A DNA stretch of 64,000 nucleotides from a bacterium (GTDB taxonomy: Bacteria; UBP15; UBA6099), in contig JAKQPS010000113.1 in the NCBI GenBank assembly GCA_029564595.1, positions 62,001 to 126,000 of the forward strand, in the 5' to 3' direction. Under the pieces are notes generated by a model, which was given only the letters and a program-made list of their open reading frames with translations, had not been told where the DNA came from and searched no databases. Every line of letters starts with the position of its first letter. Within the stretch, counting starts at the first letter, position 1. A program made the position numbers and the translations under genes. This document shows, piece after piece, positions 43,401 through 51,782 of the stretch.

Positions 43401-44234
43401 CTTAACCAGCCCGCGCGCGGTTTCCATGAGCAATTCCCTGAACGCGCGCGCCGCCTCGTTGAATTTGTTCTCGTATACCGCCTCAATTGAGCCTTTAAGT
43501 TGAGCGAGCAGCTCCGATGCCATCGGTTCCTTGTGCTTTGAAAGAAAATGGCGCTCAAACTCGAAGCCGAGAGCAGAGCGCAGACCGGACATCACCTTCT
43601 CCATCTCCTCGCGCACTCGTTCGTTCATCGCCTCCGCGAGCTTGTGTTCCTCGATCACGAGAGGAACAAGCGCCGCGCTGTCGGCCCCCGCCGATCCCGC
43701 CGCGCTCATCTTCACATATCTAAGTCTTTCGTCGCTCTTTATCACCACGGTGTCCCTGTCCGCCGAAACAACCGCGCCGTAAGGTATGGATGCGCGGTAC
43801 GGAGAGGTGAACCCGGCGTCGCTTGTGATCGTCAGCAGGAGCAACTCCCCGTCCTCCACGCTGACTCCGACGTCTTTGACGAATCCGATCGTCTTGTCCA
43901 CGTTCTCTACGAACACCTTCGAGCCGAGAAGCGGAACGTCTTTTTCGAAGAGGGAAAGAAGATACGGGTCTCCGATAAGGTCAACCGCCTCCCCGTCCCT
44001 TTTGAGGGTCATGGCGAAACTTCCGAAACTGCTCACCGCCGAAAGAGGCACCACGCGTACGCCGTGCCCGCCCGGCTTCGACGCCAGCACGAATCCCGCC
44101 AGCTTCCCTTGTTCAGTGTCGATCAGAAAACTGTTCACCGCTCCGAGTTCGTTGCCGTCCGCCACATTAACAACCGGCAGATTGCGGAACTCTGTCAGGC
44201 GCTTCATTCTTTTACCGGTTCTTGCCTCAGACAT
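40413..44234 (-). CDS. PRC-barrel plus giant coiled-coil protein
   Basis: The 1,273-residue protein starts with two PRC-barrel-like repeats (LPVVNVADGNELGAVNSFLIDTEQGKLAGFVLAS and VLLGSKVFVENVDKTIGFVKDVGVSVEDGELL-like segments, residues about 10-170). Most of the rest (about 200-1,180) is Ala/Glu/Ser/Lys-rich coiled coil. The C-terminal 90 residues are more compact (GPGMIKLAFDPARLARRAEGFPE, then DDNVRVVQKGEALTEEVLRRARDYGKFIELSLDF). There is no signal peptide or membrane span. Internal duplications are visible in protein and DNA (42294-42424 with 42510-42640; 41470-41574 with 41650-41754). It heads the operon that leads to the SDR, M48 and NfeD genes. The ATG at 44234 follows AAGGA; a GTG at 44273 is an alternative. 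A scaffold or organiser role is plausible but unproven. Confidence 0.75.
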   Translation of the reverse strand: MSEARTGKRMKRLTEFRNLPVVNVADGNELGAVNSFLIDTEQGKLAGFVLASKPGGHGVRVVPLSAVSSFGSFAMTLKRDGEAVDLIGDPYLLSLFEKDVPLLGSKVFVENVDKTIGFVKDVGVSVEDGELLLLTITSDAGFTSPYRASIPYGAVVSADRDTVVIKSDERLRYVKMSAAGSAGADSAALVPLVIEEHKLAEAMNERVREEMEKVMSGLRSALGFEFERHFLSKHKEPMASELLAQLKGSIEAVYENKFNEAARAFRELLMETARGLVKGENFETRMAAAGNDAKRINDELSSRMESSVEALRNELAAAKAGLSDAIRAEDESTRRSLESVIDSMASKLESATDRKLRTLSDEIAARVEDASQAADTRLLKIDAGARDFEKSLRASIEQTRAFVSDEVSQAMAAMSAQLEEARAKFSETLDRAAKESSSAFASFKRNIEAEITKIRQESEAAKQEISRAAKESDSKIGSAITEAKAETAELIRSLKDELFGRMNDEMRAVKEEIKSVEMRIPALDPADVREELSSAMAEMEARMDGMAEKSAATESALREAETKLEGAADKSELEKASAKLEAAIKDESARLTSLMEIFAEKEALSSAMAEMEARMDGMAEKSAATESALREAETKLEDAADKSELENALEIFRMSKEEVESFMEAVVTTADYEADRIGIYEKLSGETERVSEETRIASESLKGVFEKSLSVIQSQLESLKDEHETLLESRLAAFAEKDSLESALAEISSRADSFISKTDAESSLSEIRSKLGAFAEKNEVESAVKELETLLKRTADKGELDRIKTEFEEMTGKLASFEDMEAGIAGAEERLRAELMGSLAPYVDSAKLEESRRSVLSQISEKIEGFAKEVSERIENITDSISNVSGVEERLRGELMGSLAPYVDSAKLEESRRSVLSEISEKMDEALEEMLEKIDGLTVSISKAEDAAQALNSIEGKISEIGKVVAEGARAAADVQDLKASVASLESRFSSVLEEVSSLSGGGEDGLDRKLIDLDEKLTTIERLIESEPVQDNSAVPEILEIEELKKQISELSESVKKIESGEGAGIARIDSDSVSALAEEKFEKWKKDLQESVNKEMGIRFAELEKLAEEAERKSADESGAIAETAERVFEGGLEKLREEMEREIEKKVAEARPKPVDEDALRMKVTKDLMEAAGGPGMIKLAFDPARLARRAEGFPEKATEENVADFFGGQHASAMLGKRAPRDIYTDDNVRVVQKGEALTEEVLRRARDYGKFIELSLDFKSGEGQSKDA
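41470..41754 (-). repeat. Internal direct repeat pair, 180-bp period
   Basis: Two stretches of about 105 bases (41470-41574 and 41650-41754) are nearly identical and are offset by 180 bases (60 codons). Each encodes a block containing GSLAPYVDSAKLEESRRSVL within the coiled-coil gene, a recent in-frame duplication. Confidence 0.85.
42294..42640 (-). repeat. Internal direct repeat pair, 216-bp period
   Basis: Two stretches of about 130 bases (42294-42424 and 42510-42640) are nearly identical and offset by 216 bases (72 codons). Each encodes a unit with SAMAEMEARMDGMAEKSAAT. Few substitutions separate them, indicating a recent duplication. Confidence 0.88.
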
Positions 44235-44440
44235 CAGCGCGTTTTCCTTTCGCAAAGCCGCGCGCGAACACACAGCCGCATCTTTTGGAATACGAACATC
44301 AAAACTTATATATTATATACTATTTAGCTGAATTAATATAACTAATCAAGAAGTAGCGTCGAATGAAACTCGCCGCTACGACATGAAAAAAACGGCTTTT
44401 TCAACAAACTGTCAATAAAACTCTAATCGACGCTTATTTT

Positions 44441-45532
44441 TCAGACATTTATCGGATAAGCGCCATATTTTTTCGCCGCCTTCGTCATCGCGATGAAATT
44501 CTCCGGTTTGACGTCCGGATGTATGGAGTTCGAAGATGACAGAATGTATCCACCGCCGGGAGCGGCGACGCGTATGGTCTGTTTGACATATTCATCCACA
44601 TCGTCAGGCGTTCCGTCGACAAGGACGCCAATGCAGTCGATATTGCCGAGCACTGCCGCTCTGCCGGCGCAATGAGCTTTCACTTCCCCAATGTCCATAC
44701 ACTGCGGCTGGATGGGATGAATGCCGTCGAATCCGGCTTCTATAAGGTCGTCCAGAATCGGCCACAGATTCCCGTCCGAATGCTTTGCTATAAGCCCTCC
44801 GGCGGCATGCACGGCGTCGGTTATCTCCTTGTGATACGGCTTGATAAATTCCCTGTAGTGTTTGGGAGACATCAGAGTGTTGTTATTCATCGCAAGGTCG
44901 CCTTCGAGGATAACCGCGTCCGCGCCGCATTTGAGAGCCAGCGAGAACACTTCAATGCAATAGTCCGTGACCATGCGCGCCAGACTGTGCGCCAGCGTCG
45001 GATTCAGCGCAAAATCGGTTAGCAGAGCTTCCATGCTGCCCCTGAGGCTCCAGCTTACTTTGAAAGTGCCGGGCGAGTGGAGAACCACCGCCCTGCGGCC
45101 CGCAAACTGAGCCGACGCAAACCGGACGGCCATCATAAACGAATCATCCGGCTTCGGCATCTTGTACCCCGACAGATCGCTCTCGCTCTTTATCGGGCCG
45201 TCCACAGGGAACGGCTCCCCGTGCGGCGTCACGTGAGACACCACGCCAAGCTTGTCCCGCACTTTGTTTCCGCCCAAATCCTCCCTGCCGGTGAGCGTCG
45301 GCATCGTCACTCCGTCCATATCCAGAGTGTCCAGAAGCTTCACCAGAGTGTTGAGCAGGGCCAGTTGCTCCGCCATGTTCATTTCATGGATTAGTTTTCT
45401 GGCGGGCAAATCGGTGAAGAAGTGCTTCGCCGCGTCTATGATGCAAACCTCGTTGATGCCCATCTCCCAGATGGGGACGGCGTCGGGCTGCCCTCCCTTG
45501 AGCGCTGTAAGAAACCGTTCTTTTCCTGTCAT
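44441..45532 (-). CDS. Uroporphyrinogen-decarboxylase/methyltransferase-family protein
   Basis: The 363-residue protein belongs to the UroD superfamily (HemE/MtaA/MtbA-like TIM barrels). It has the N-terminal MTGKERFLTALKGGQPDAVPIWE and the C-terminal IAKHSDGNLWPILDDLIEAGFDGIHPIQPQCMDIGEVK with HSDG in place of the HGxG-type pocket. Missing HemE-specific arginines and its distance from heme genes suggest a corrinoid-linked methyltransferase or unknown O-/N-demethylation role. GGAGG precedes the ATG. It follows the membrane spermidine-synthase-like gene by 17 bases, so they are probably cotranscribed. Confidence 0.78.
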   Translation of the reverse strand: MTGKERFLTALKGGQPDAVPIWEMGINEVCIIDAAKHFFTDLPARKLIHEMNMAEQLALLNTLVKLLDTLDMDGVTMPTLTGREDLGGNKVRDKLGVVSHVTPHGEPFPVDGPIKSESDLSGYKMPKPDDSFMMAVRFASAQFAGRRAVVLHSPGTFKVSWSLRGSMEALLTDFALNPTLAHSLARMVTDYCIEVFSLALKCGADAVILEGDLAMNNNTLMSPKHYREFIKPYHKEITDAVHAAGGLIAKHSDGNLWPILDDLIEAGFDGIHPIQPQCMDIGEVKAHCAGRAAVLGNIDCIGVLVDGTPDDVDEYVKQTIRVAAPGGGYILSSSNSIHPDVKPENFIAMTKAAKKYGAYPINV

Positions 45533-45549
45533 GTCCGCCTCCGAATAGT

Positions 45550-47184
45550 TTATCGGCTGATTCGCCGTTTTTTGCTTTCGATAATTCCGAACACCTTTCG
45601 TATCGTGGTGTCCGTATAATACTCCACCGGAGCAAGGTCGTCGGTGAACGGGTTCCCTGCCCCGTCGGACGAATAGCTGTGAAAGTGCTCCGCGTTATCC
45701 TCCGTCAACTCGCGCGGGATAATCTCCGTTCTCGACAAAAGGTTTCTTTCAAGCTCGTTCATATTCGCTCTCGACTTCGACGCGAACAACACCGTGTTCA
45801 GCCGGTTCGGCATCGTCCTGATGAAAACCGAAGGAAAAACCGCGTCGAGGGTGTCGGCGCAACGCCTCAGCAAAGCCCAGTCGTCGAAAGAGCGCCACGC
45901 GACGTTGAACGCCACCACTCCCCTGTCGGTCAGCCTGTCCTTTGCGAGATGAAAAAATTCTTTCGTCGTCATGTGAAAAGGAATATAGGTCTGTGAATAA
46001 ACGTCCAGAACGATGAGATCGAACTTTTCGCCGGACGATCTGAGAAAAGCTCGCCCGTCGCCTACGACCTTCCTGTCAATGTAATCGTCCAATCCCATGT
46101 GGCGGCTGCCCAGTTCAAGCAAACCGGGGTCGATCTCGACGCCTGTCACGCGCGCATTCGGATAAATATGTTTCAGAACTCTTGCGTCCGCGCCTCCTGC
46201 CGCGCCGAGTATGAGTATCTCAGCCGGGAAATCCTCGTCAGGCGAAAACATCCCCGACAGCGCGAAATAATCCCTGTAGGAATCCGTCAGCGCCTTGCCC
46301 TCGATAATCTTCGAGTACATGAACCATCCGTTGTCAATAAGCATCCGCACTTCCGGCCCCTCGCGGGTTATCTGCGAATAGTTGTACAGAGTTTCTTTCT
46401 CCGCCAGCCTGATTTCCGGGAGAGGCGGAGGCGATTTCATTGGGACTCCGGCGGTGGCGTATCCCAGAAGAGGGAAAGCCGCCGCGGCAACCGGCAGAAA
46501 TTTGGCTCCCGCCATGCCGACTATCGAAACGGCGGCCAGAACGCCCGCGAAAAGGATGAACGTCAATCGCGTCCCGATTGTCGGCAATGTGAAGAGAACT
46601 GGAGCGAACACGCCGACCACGCTCCCGACGGTGGACACGGCGTACAGCCCGCCCGCCACCTGACCTGCGTCGCGGTCGCTCCTGCTGAGTATCCCCGTCG
46701 CAAGCGGCAACACGCATCCCAGCGGAATAAGAGTCGGCGCAAGAGCCGCCGCCGCCGCGATAATTATCGCCGGAAGAAGGCTGTCGGCAGGCCCCGCGTT
46801 AGCCGTAAGAGCCGCCATCACGGGCCGCGCGGCAAACGGAGCCGCCGCCGCGGCAACCGACGCCGCTAGCGTTATCCCGAACAGAACTTTGCTCCCGAAT
46901 CCTCTTCGGCTCAACCGGCCTCCCGCGTAATACCCTATCGCCAGAAACACCAGAAGCGCCCCGATTAGCCCTGACCAAACGAACACTGTGGTTCCGAAAT
47001 AAGGCGCAAAGAGCCGCGACGCCGCCAATTCGACCGCCATCACCGTCATACCGGAGAAAAAAACAAGCGCATGGATTAGAACCGAACTTGCGCCGGACGC
47101 CGTCCGTTCGGCCTTGAAGCTCTTTGCGCCGCCGCCGGGATTGCCGCCCCTCGGCATTGTTTTTGTTTTTCCTCTGTTTTTCAT
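45550..47184 (-). CDS. Membrane protein fused to spermidine-synthase-like domain
   Basis: The 544-residue protein has about seven to nine predicted membrane helices in its first half (FFSGMTVMAVELAASRLFAPYFGT, VWSGLIGALLVFLAIGYYAG and others), then a cytosolic methyltransferase-fold domain with ILILGAAGGADARVLKHIYP, VTGVEIDPGLLELGSRH, VVGDGRAFLRSS and FDLIVLDVYSQTYIPFHMTTKEF. This layout matches fused MFS-type/spermidine-synthase-like proteins; whether it makes polyamines is uncertain because key substrate residues were not checked. The start at 47184 and the ATG nine codons in (with AGAGGA upstream) are both possible. The UroD-like gene follows. Confidence 0.75.
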   Translation of the reverse strand: MKNRGKTKTMPRGGNPGGGAKSFKAERTASGASSVLIHALVFFSGMTVMAVELAASRLFAPYFGTTVFVWSGLIGALLVFLAIGYYAGGRLSRRGFGSKVLFGITLAASVAAAAAPFAARPVMAALTANAGPADSLLPAIIIAAAAALAPTLIPLGCVLPLATGILSRSDRDAGQVAGGLYAVSTVGSVVGVFAPVLFTLPTIGTRLTFILFAGVLAAVSIVGMAGAKFLPVAAAAFPLLGYATAGVPMKSPPPLPEIRLAEKETLYNYSQITREGPEVRMLIDNGWFMYSKIIEGKALTDSYRDYFALSGMFSPDEDFPAEILILGAAGGADARVLKHIYPNARVTGVEIDPGLLELGSRHMGLDDYIDRKVVGDGRAFLRSSGEKFDLIVLDVYSQTYIPFHMTTKEFFHLAKDRLTDRGVVAFNVAWRSFDDWALLRRCADTLDAVFPSVFIRTMPNRLNTVLFASKSRANMNELERNLLSRTEIIPRELTEDNAEHFHSYSSDGAGNPFTDDLAPVEYYTDTTIRKVFGIIESKKRRISR

Positions 47185-47312
47185 CCACGGAAATATTATA
47201 TGATAAGCGCGCGCGGGGCAACCGCCGGATATCCGAGAACGGCGACGCAGAAAATCGCCTTTCTCCGGCTCGCGCTTATAAATGTCGGGTTGTTCAGTTT
47301 TTACGGCGCGAT

Positions 47313-47321
47313 TGCTATAAT
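47313..47321 (+). promoter_or_regulatory. Predicted extended -10 of pilT
   Basis: TGC plus TATAAT (47316-47321) forms an extended -10 element about 70 bases ahead of pilT; the -35 is weak. Confidence 0.5.
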
Positions 47322-47391
47322 AGCTTAATTATATTTACTTTATTGTCGGCAAGAGCCGGCGCGGAGAACGCGCGGAGAACGTCTTAACATA

Positions 47392-48471
47392 ATGAAGCTG
47401 GACGAACTTCTGAAAACCATGGTGGATAAGAAGGCTTCCGACCTTCACCTTAAAGTGGGGCGTCCTCCTGTAATCCGCCTGCACGGCGACCTCACTCCTC
47501 TCGAAGAGTATCTTAGAATCAAACCGAACGACATGGACGATTTCATCTTCGACGTGCTCAACGACGAAGACCAGTTGCGGTTGAAAAAGAACAAAGGCAT
47601 TGACGTGGCGTACAGCCTGCCCGGAGTATCACGATTCAGAGTGAATATCCTGTATCAGCGCGGCACTCTCGCGATGGTCATCAGAACGATACCGTTCGAC
47701 ATTCCCTCGATAGAAGACCTCGGACTTCCCGCCACCGTGACCAACCTTGCGAGGATGAACGCAGGGCTGGTAGTTGTCACCGGCCCCGCAGGCAGCGGCA
47801 AGTCCACCACGCTGGCCGCGATGATCGACTACATCAACAAAAATTACCACAAACAGATTATCACCATTGAAGACCCGATCGAATACCTGTTCCGGGACAA
47901 CCTTTCATCCATAGTGCAGAGAGAGGTCGGAGCTGACACGCTGACCTTCGCCGAGGGTCTGCGAATGGTGTTCAGGCAGGACCCGGACGTGATTGTAATC
48001 GGAGAAATGAGAGACCTTGAAACAGTCTCGGCGGCAATGAGCGCGGCGGAGACGGGACACCTTGTGCTGTCCACCCTCCACACTCTTGACGCCGCGCAGA
48101 CGGTCGACCGCATAGTTGACTCATTCCCCCAGAACCAGCACCGACAGATAAGAATTCAGTTGAGCCAGACGCTCCGGGGCATAGTCGCCCAACGTCTGGT
48201 TCCTATGAAAGACAAGAAGGGCCGCGCGGCGGCTGTGGAAATCATGACCAACTCGCCCGCGATATCAGACCATCTGCTCAACGGCAGAACAGGCGACCTT
48301 TACGACAGCATCAGGGCTTCGGTCGAGAATTTCGGAATGCAGACTCTTGAACAGTCCATTGTCGCCCTCATGGTTCATGATAAGGTAGACTACGAAACCG
48401 CGCGCAATTCCTGCCAGCGCATCTCCGAACTTGACTCGGCTCTGCGCGCCCTCTACCTAGACTACGTCTGA
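47392..48471 (+). CDS. pilT: PilT-family type IV pilus retraction ATPase
   Basis: The 359-residue hexameric ATPase powers retraction of type IV pili (twitching). It has the N-terminal ASDLHLKVGRPPVIRLHGDL domain, Walker A GPAGSGKSTT (residues 131-140), the Asp box IITIEDPIEYLF, Walker B region DVIVIGEMRDLET and the His box GHLVLSTLHTLDAAQTVDRI. The C-terminal retraction motif reads SIRASVENFGMQTLEQSI in place of the usual AIRNLIREGK, a PilU-like difference. No pilus structural genes are beside it; a pilin is at 12173. It is followed 14 bases later by a coiled-coil gene, probably cotranscribed. Confidence 0.9.
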   Translation: MKLDELLKTMVDKKASDLHLKVGRPPVIRLHGDLTPLEEYLRIKPNDMDDFIFDVLNDEDQLRLKKNKGIDVAYSLPGVSRFRVNILYQRGTLAMVIRTIPFDIPSIEDLGLPATVTNLARMNAGLVVVTGPAGSGKSTTLAAMIDYINKNYHKQIITIEDPIEYLFRDNLSSIVQREVGADTLTFAEGLRMVFRQDPDVIVIGEMRDLETVSAAMSAAETGHLVLSTLHTLDAAQTVDRIVDSFPQNQHRQIRIQLSQTLRGIVAQRLVPMKDKKGRAAAVEIMTNSPAISDHLLNGRTGDLYDSIRASVENFGMQTLEQSIVALMVHDKVDYETARNSCQRISELDSALRALYLDYV

Positions 48472-48485
48472 CGGAGGAAAATAGA

Positions 48486-48845
48486 ATGGCCGAACAGGAA
48501 AAACAAGAATCAGGCGCTCCGAGCGACTATTCAGCTCTGCTCAAAAGCGTCAGAAACACTGAAAACCTCAAACTCGAGATTCATCAGTTGCGAAACCAGA
48601 TCAAGACCGCCCAGACGCGAGTCATCACTCTCGAACAGCAAGTAAAAACTTTCGAGGAAAGCATAAAAGAACGAGACACGAAAATCGAGGAGTTGTCATC
48701 TCAGGTCGGCGACAAAGGCAAAGGGCTTGTGTCCATGCTAAAACAGAAAGACGAGACTATAGCGCGCCTTCAGGCCTCGTTGCAGAACAAACACCGGGAA
48801 CTTGAAGACCTCAAGGCGAAGACGGGATTTTTCAAGAAAAAATAG
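48486..48845 (+). CDS. Small coiled-coil protein downstream of pilT
   Basis: The 119-residue protein is almost entirely a Gln/Glu/Lys coiled coil (residues about 20-110: LKLEIHQLRNQIKTAQTRVI, LEQQVKTFEESIKERDTKIE) with a short acidic N-terminus and a Lys-rich end. There is no signal or membrane span. It starts 14 bases after pilT with GGAGG upstream, so it probably belongs to the same transcript and may bind PilT or the cell pole, but no family is recognised. Confidence 0.7.
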   Translation: MAEQEKQESGAPSDYSALLKSVRNTENLKLEIHQLRNQIKTAQTRVITLEQQVKTFEESIKERDTKIEELSSQVGDKGKGLVSMLKQKDETIARLQASLQNKHRELEDLKAKTGFFKKK

Positions 48846-48916
48846 CGGCGGGTCCCGGCGCGACAGCCGCGCCTCGGCCCGTCACGCTCATAAAAAAACG
48901 AAAGCGGGTGCATCCA

Positions 48917-50059
48917 ATGGATTTTAACTTAAGCGACGAACAACGAATGATTCAGGAAATGGCGAAGAATTTCGCCGTCAAAGAAGTCGCCCCGAAAGCC
49001 GCCGAGATCGACCAGAACCACAGGTTCCCGTCAGAACTGGTGGCCAAAATGGGCGAGTTGGGACTTATGGGGATAATGGTCGATCCGGCCAGCGGCGGCG
49101 CGGGCATGGACACCGTCTGTTACGTGCTTGCCCTCGAAGAAATCTCCGCCGCCTGCGCGTCCACCGGCGTCATTATGTCGGTCAACAACTCGCTGGTTTG
49201 CGACCCGGTCGAACGCAACTCCACTCCGGAGCAGAAAGAAAAATTCCTCAAGCCGCTAGCGAGCGGAGCCAAACTAGGCTGCTTCGGCCTCACCGAACCG
49301 AACGCCGGCTCGGATGTCATCGGCCAGCGCACACGCGCCGTCCTTGATGGCAACGAGTGGGTCCTCAACGGCACGAAAAACTTCATCACGAATGGCAAAG
49401 AAGCCGACATCGCGGTCGTGTTCGCGATGACAGACGCTGAAAAGAAGCACAAGGGAATGTCCACGTTCATAGTCGAAAAAGGCACGCCCGGATTCTCCAT
49501 TGGAAAAGTTGAAGACAAACTGGGCATCTGCGGCTCATCAACCACTGAACTGGTGTTCGAAGACTGCCGCATCCCCGCTGAAAACATCCTCGGCAAAGAA
49601 GGCGACGGATTTAAAATCGCCATGCAAACGCTGGATGGCGGACGCATTGGGATAGCCTCCCAAGCGCTCGGCATTGCGCGCGCCGCTCTCGAAGCCTCCA
49701 AGAAACACGCCCGCGAACGCTTCCAGTTCGGAAAGCCGCTCGCCGACATTCAGGCCATTCAGTGGATGATCGCGGACATGGCCACCAAACTCGACTGCGC
49801 CCGGCTGCTCACTCTCAGAGCCGCCTTCGAGAAAGACCAGAAAGTCCGCTTCTCCCGCTCATCGGCAATGGCGAAACTCGCCGCCGCCGAGGCCGCCATG
49901 TGGATAGCCACAAAAGCGATTCAGGTTCACGGCGGTTACGGCTACACTAAAGAATACCCCGTGGAGCGCAATTTCCGCGACGCCAAAATTACGGAGATTT
50001 ATGAGGGAACCAATGAAGTGCAGCGCCTCGTGATTGCAGCCGCCGAACTTAAAGGCTGA
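48917..50059 (+). CDS. Acyl-CoA dehydrogenase, short-chain type
   Basis: The 380-residue flavoprotein has the ACAD blocks LMGIMVDPASGGAGMDT, GCFGLTEPNAGSDV, WVLNGTKNFITNG, GGRIGIASQALGIARAALE, RFQFGKPLADIQAIQWMIADMATKLDCARLLTL and QVHGGYGYTKEYPVERNFRDAKITEIYEGTNEVQR, with catalytic base Glu363 in IYEGT as in butyryl-CoA dehydrogenase. It oxidises a short- or medium-chain acyl-CoA and needs an electron-transfer flavoprotein; no ETF genes are nearby. The ATG at 48917 is chosen over the GTG three codons upstream. A strong terminator follows. Confidence 0.93.
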   Translation: MDFNLSDEQRMIQEMAKNFAVKEVAPKAAEIDQNHRFPSELVAKMGELGLMGIMVDPASGGAGMDTVCYVLALEEISAACASTGVIMSVNNSLVCDPVERNSTPEQKEKFLKPLASGAKLGCFGLTEPNAGSDVIGQRTRAVLDGNEWVLNGTKNFITNGKEADIAVVFAMTDAEKKHKGMSTFIVEKGTPGFSIGKVEDKLGICGSSTTELVFEDCRIPAENILGKEGDGFKIAMQTLDGGRIGIASQALGIARAALEASKKHARERFQFGKPLADIQAIQWMIADMATKLDCARLLTLRAAFEKDQKVRFSRSSAMAKLAAAEAAMWIATKAIQVHGGYGYTKEYPVERNFRDAKITEIYEGTNEVQRLVIAAAELKG

Positions 50060-50090
50060 TTATCAACGGCATCGTTTTGAAGTCGAAATA

Positions 50091-50120
50091 AAAGAGCGCC
50101 CTTCAAGGGCGCTCTTTTTT
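50091..50120 (+). terminator. Intrinsic terminator after acyl-CoA dehydrogenase
   Basis: A perfect 11-bp stem AAAGAGCGCCC (50091-50101) with GGGCGCTCTTT (50107-50117), loop TTCAA, followed by T-run. Confidence 0.9.
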
Positions 50121-50155
50121 CTTCTCTCAAAATATGAATTTATACAAAGTCATAA

Positions 50156-51661
50156 TCAAATGTCTTTTGGCGAATCTTCATGTTCGGCAAGTTCGGGAGC
50201 GCTTATCTGACGAGTCATACGCTCTATCGGCGCTAATTCCGGAATCTCGTCTTTTGTTGAAACCCCCATGTTTTTAAATCTTCTCGCGCTCGTCAGAACA
50301 TTTCTTTCGAGAGAGCCGACGGATTTGTTGTAAGACTCGACGGCCGACTCCAGACTTTTCCCCATCTTCGTCCAGTGTTCGCTCAACACCCTGATTCTAT
50401 CGTAAAGCTCTATGCCCAGCTTGCTTATCTGAACCGCGTTCTCCGCCATTACTTCCTGCTGCCAGCCGTAAGCGACCGCTTTAAGCAGGGCAATGAGAGT
50501 GGTGGGAGACGCCGGGATAACTTTTTGCAGAACGCCCTCTTCAATTATTGACGGATCGTGCTGAACAGCCGCGCTGAAAAGGCTCTCGTACGGAAGGAAC
50601 ATAACGACAAATTCAGGCGCGGGCTGAAACTGATCCCAGTACGCCTTTTTTCCGAGATCCGACATGTGCGCGCGCACCTGACGGGCATGGTCCCGCAGTT
50701 TTTCCGTTTTCACCGTCTCGTCCGTCGCGCCCTGCGCGTCATGATAGGAATTGAACGGAGCCTTTGCGTCCACGATGATTTTCTTCCCTCCGGGCAAATT
50801 CACAATCATGTCCGGCCTAAGCCGTCCGTCTTCCGTAGTCACGCTCTGCTGCTGCTCGAAATCGCAATGCTCCTGCATCCCGGCAAGCTCCACAACCCGC
50901 TTAAGCTGAATCTCGCCCCAGCTTCCGCGCGCTCCCGGCGACTTCAACGCATGCACCAGCCTCGACGTTTCGCCCTCCAGTTTCAACTGCGTGTCGTTCA
51001 GCGATTTCACCTGCTCCATCAATGTCGAGTACGAGCCTACTCTCTCCTTCTCCAACAGTTTTACTGACGCGTCGAACTTTTCAAGCGCGCTCGCCACAGG
51101 CTTAATCATCTCGGAAATGTTCGTCTGCCGCTGCTCAAGGTCGATCTTGGATGACTCATGAAACTTCAGCATCTCGTTCTTCGCGAGAACAAGAAATGCC
51201 TCGTTATTACATTTAAGCGCCTTGTCAGACAACGCCTCGAACGCCGCCATCAGCTTTTCCTTGGCGTCTTCGAGGGCGGCTAGTTTTTCCTCTGCCGCTT
51301 TCCTTTCACCTTCAAGTTTCGTCTCAAGCTCTTTTTTTGATTCTTTCAGGTCGGTAATAGCGTTCTGGAGCCTAAGCGTTTCATCAGTTTTTTCCGCTAT
51401 TATGTTTTCGAGCGCCGGAACTCTCAAAGCGGTCTGCTCCAAAGCGGAGGTCCTTTGCATCTCTGAAGTCAGGGAGTCGCGAATCGATGAGAGTTCTTTT
51501 TCGGCCAATCCGGCGCGCTCTTCAGCTTGAGTCGAGCGCGACCGCTCGTTGTCCAGTCTTTCCTTCGCCACAGCCGCGCCAGACGCCGCCGTCGCCCTGC
51601 CCGCCGCCGCTCCGAGCGCCAACCCCACTATTAGAAAAATCAAATAAAAAGCGATTTCCAT
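50156..51661 (-). CDS. rmuC: RmuC-family recombination-limiting protein
   Basis: The 501-residue protein has an N-terminal membrane anchor (IAFYLIFLIVGLALGAAAG), a coiled coil of about 170 residues and the RmuC nuclease-like domain (SPGARGSWGEIQLKRVVELAGMQEHCDFEQQ, RPDMIVNLPGGKKIIVDAKAPFNSYHDA, FVVMFLPYESLFSAAV and ASPTTLIALLKAVAYGWQQE). RmuC limits inversions at short inverted repeats in E. coli, which may matter in a genome rich in palindromic repeats. The C-terminal tail is acidic. GAGAGGA precedes the ATG. Confidence 0.9.
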   Translation of the reverse strand: MEIAFYLIFLIVGLALGAAAGRATAASGAAVAKERLDNERSRSTQAEERAGLAEKELSSIRDSLTSEMQRTSALEQTALRVPALENIIAEKTDETLRLQNAITDLKESKKELETKLEGERKAAEEKLAALEDAKEKLMAAFEALSDKALKCNNEAFLVLAKNEMLKFHESSKIDLEQRQTNISEMIKPVASALEKFDASVKLLEKERVGSYSTLMEQVKSLNDTQLKLEGETSRLVHALKSPGARGSWGEIQLKRVVELAGMQEHCDFEQQQSVTTEDGRLRPDMIVNLPGGKKIIVDAKAPFNSYHDAQGATDETVKTEKLRDHARQVRAHMSDLGKKAYWDQFQPAPEFVVMFLPYESLFSAAVQHDPSIIEEGVLQKVIPASPTTLIALLKAVAYGWQQEVMAENAVQISKLGIELYDRIRVLSEHWTKMGKSLESAVESYNKSVGSLERNVLTSARRFKNMGVSTKDEIPELAPIERMTRQISAPELAEHEDSPKDI

Positions 51662-51722
51662 TATCCTCTCACCTCGCAGGCGACATTATATCATACGGAT
51701 TGCGACATTATAGACGGGCATT

Positions 51723-51758
51723 AAAAAGGCCGCCCCGGACGATTCCGGAGCGGCCTTG
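51723..51758 (-). terminator. Intrinsic terminator of the secreted protein gene
   Basis: On the minus strand AAGGCCGCTCCGGA pairs with TCCGGGGCGGCCTT (one G-U pair) and is followed by TTTTT. It lies about 25 bases past the stop codon at 51783. Confidence 0.85.
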
Positions 51759-51782
51759 AAACGCTTCTCTTTGACTTCTAAA

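Noticed and set aside
44441-45532. Calling this gene hemE
   Set aside because: The N-terminal and pocket residues fit the wider UroD/methyltransferase superfamily and no heme genes are nearby.
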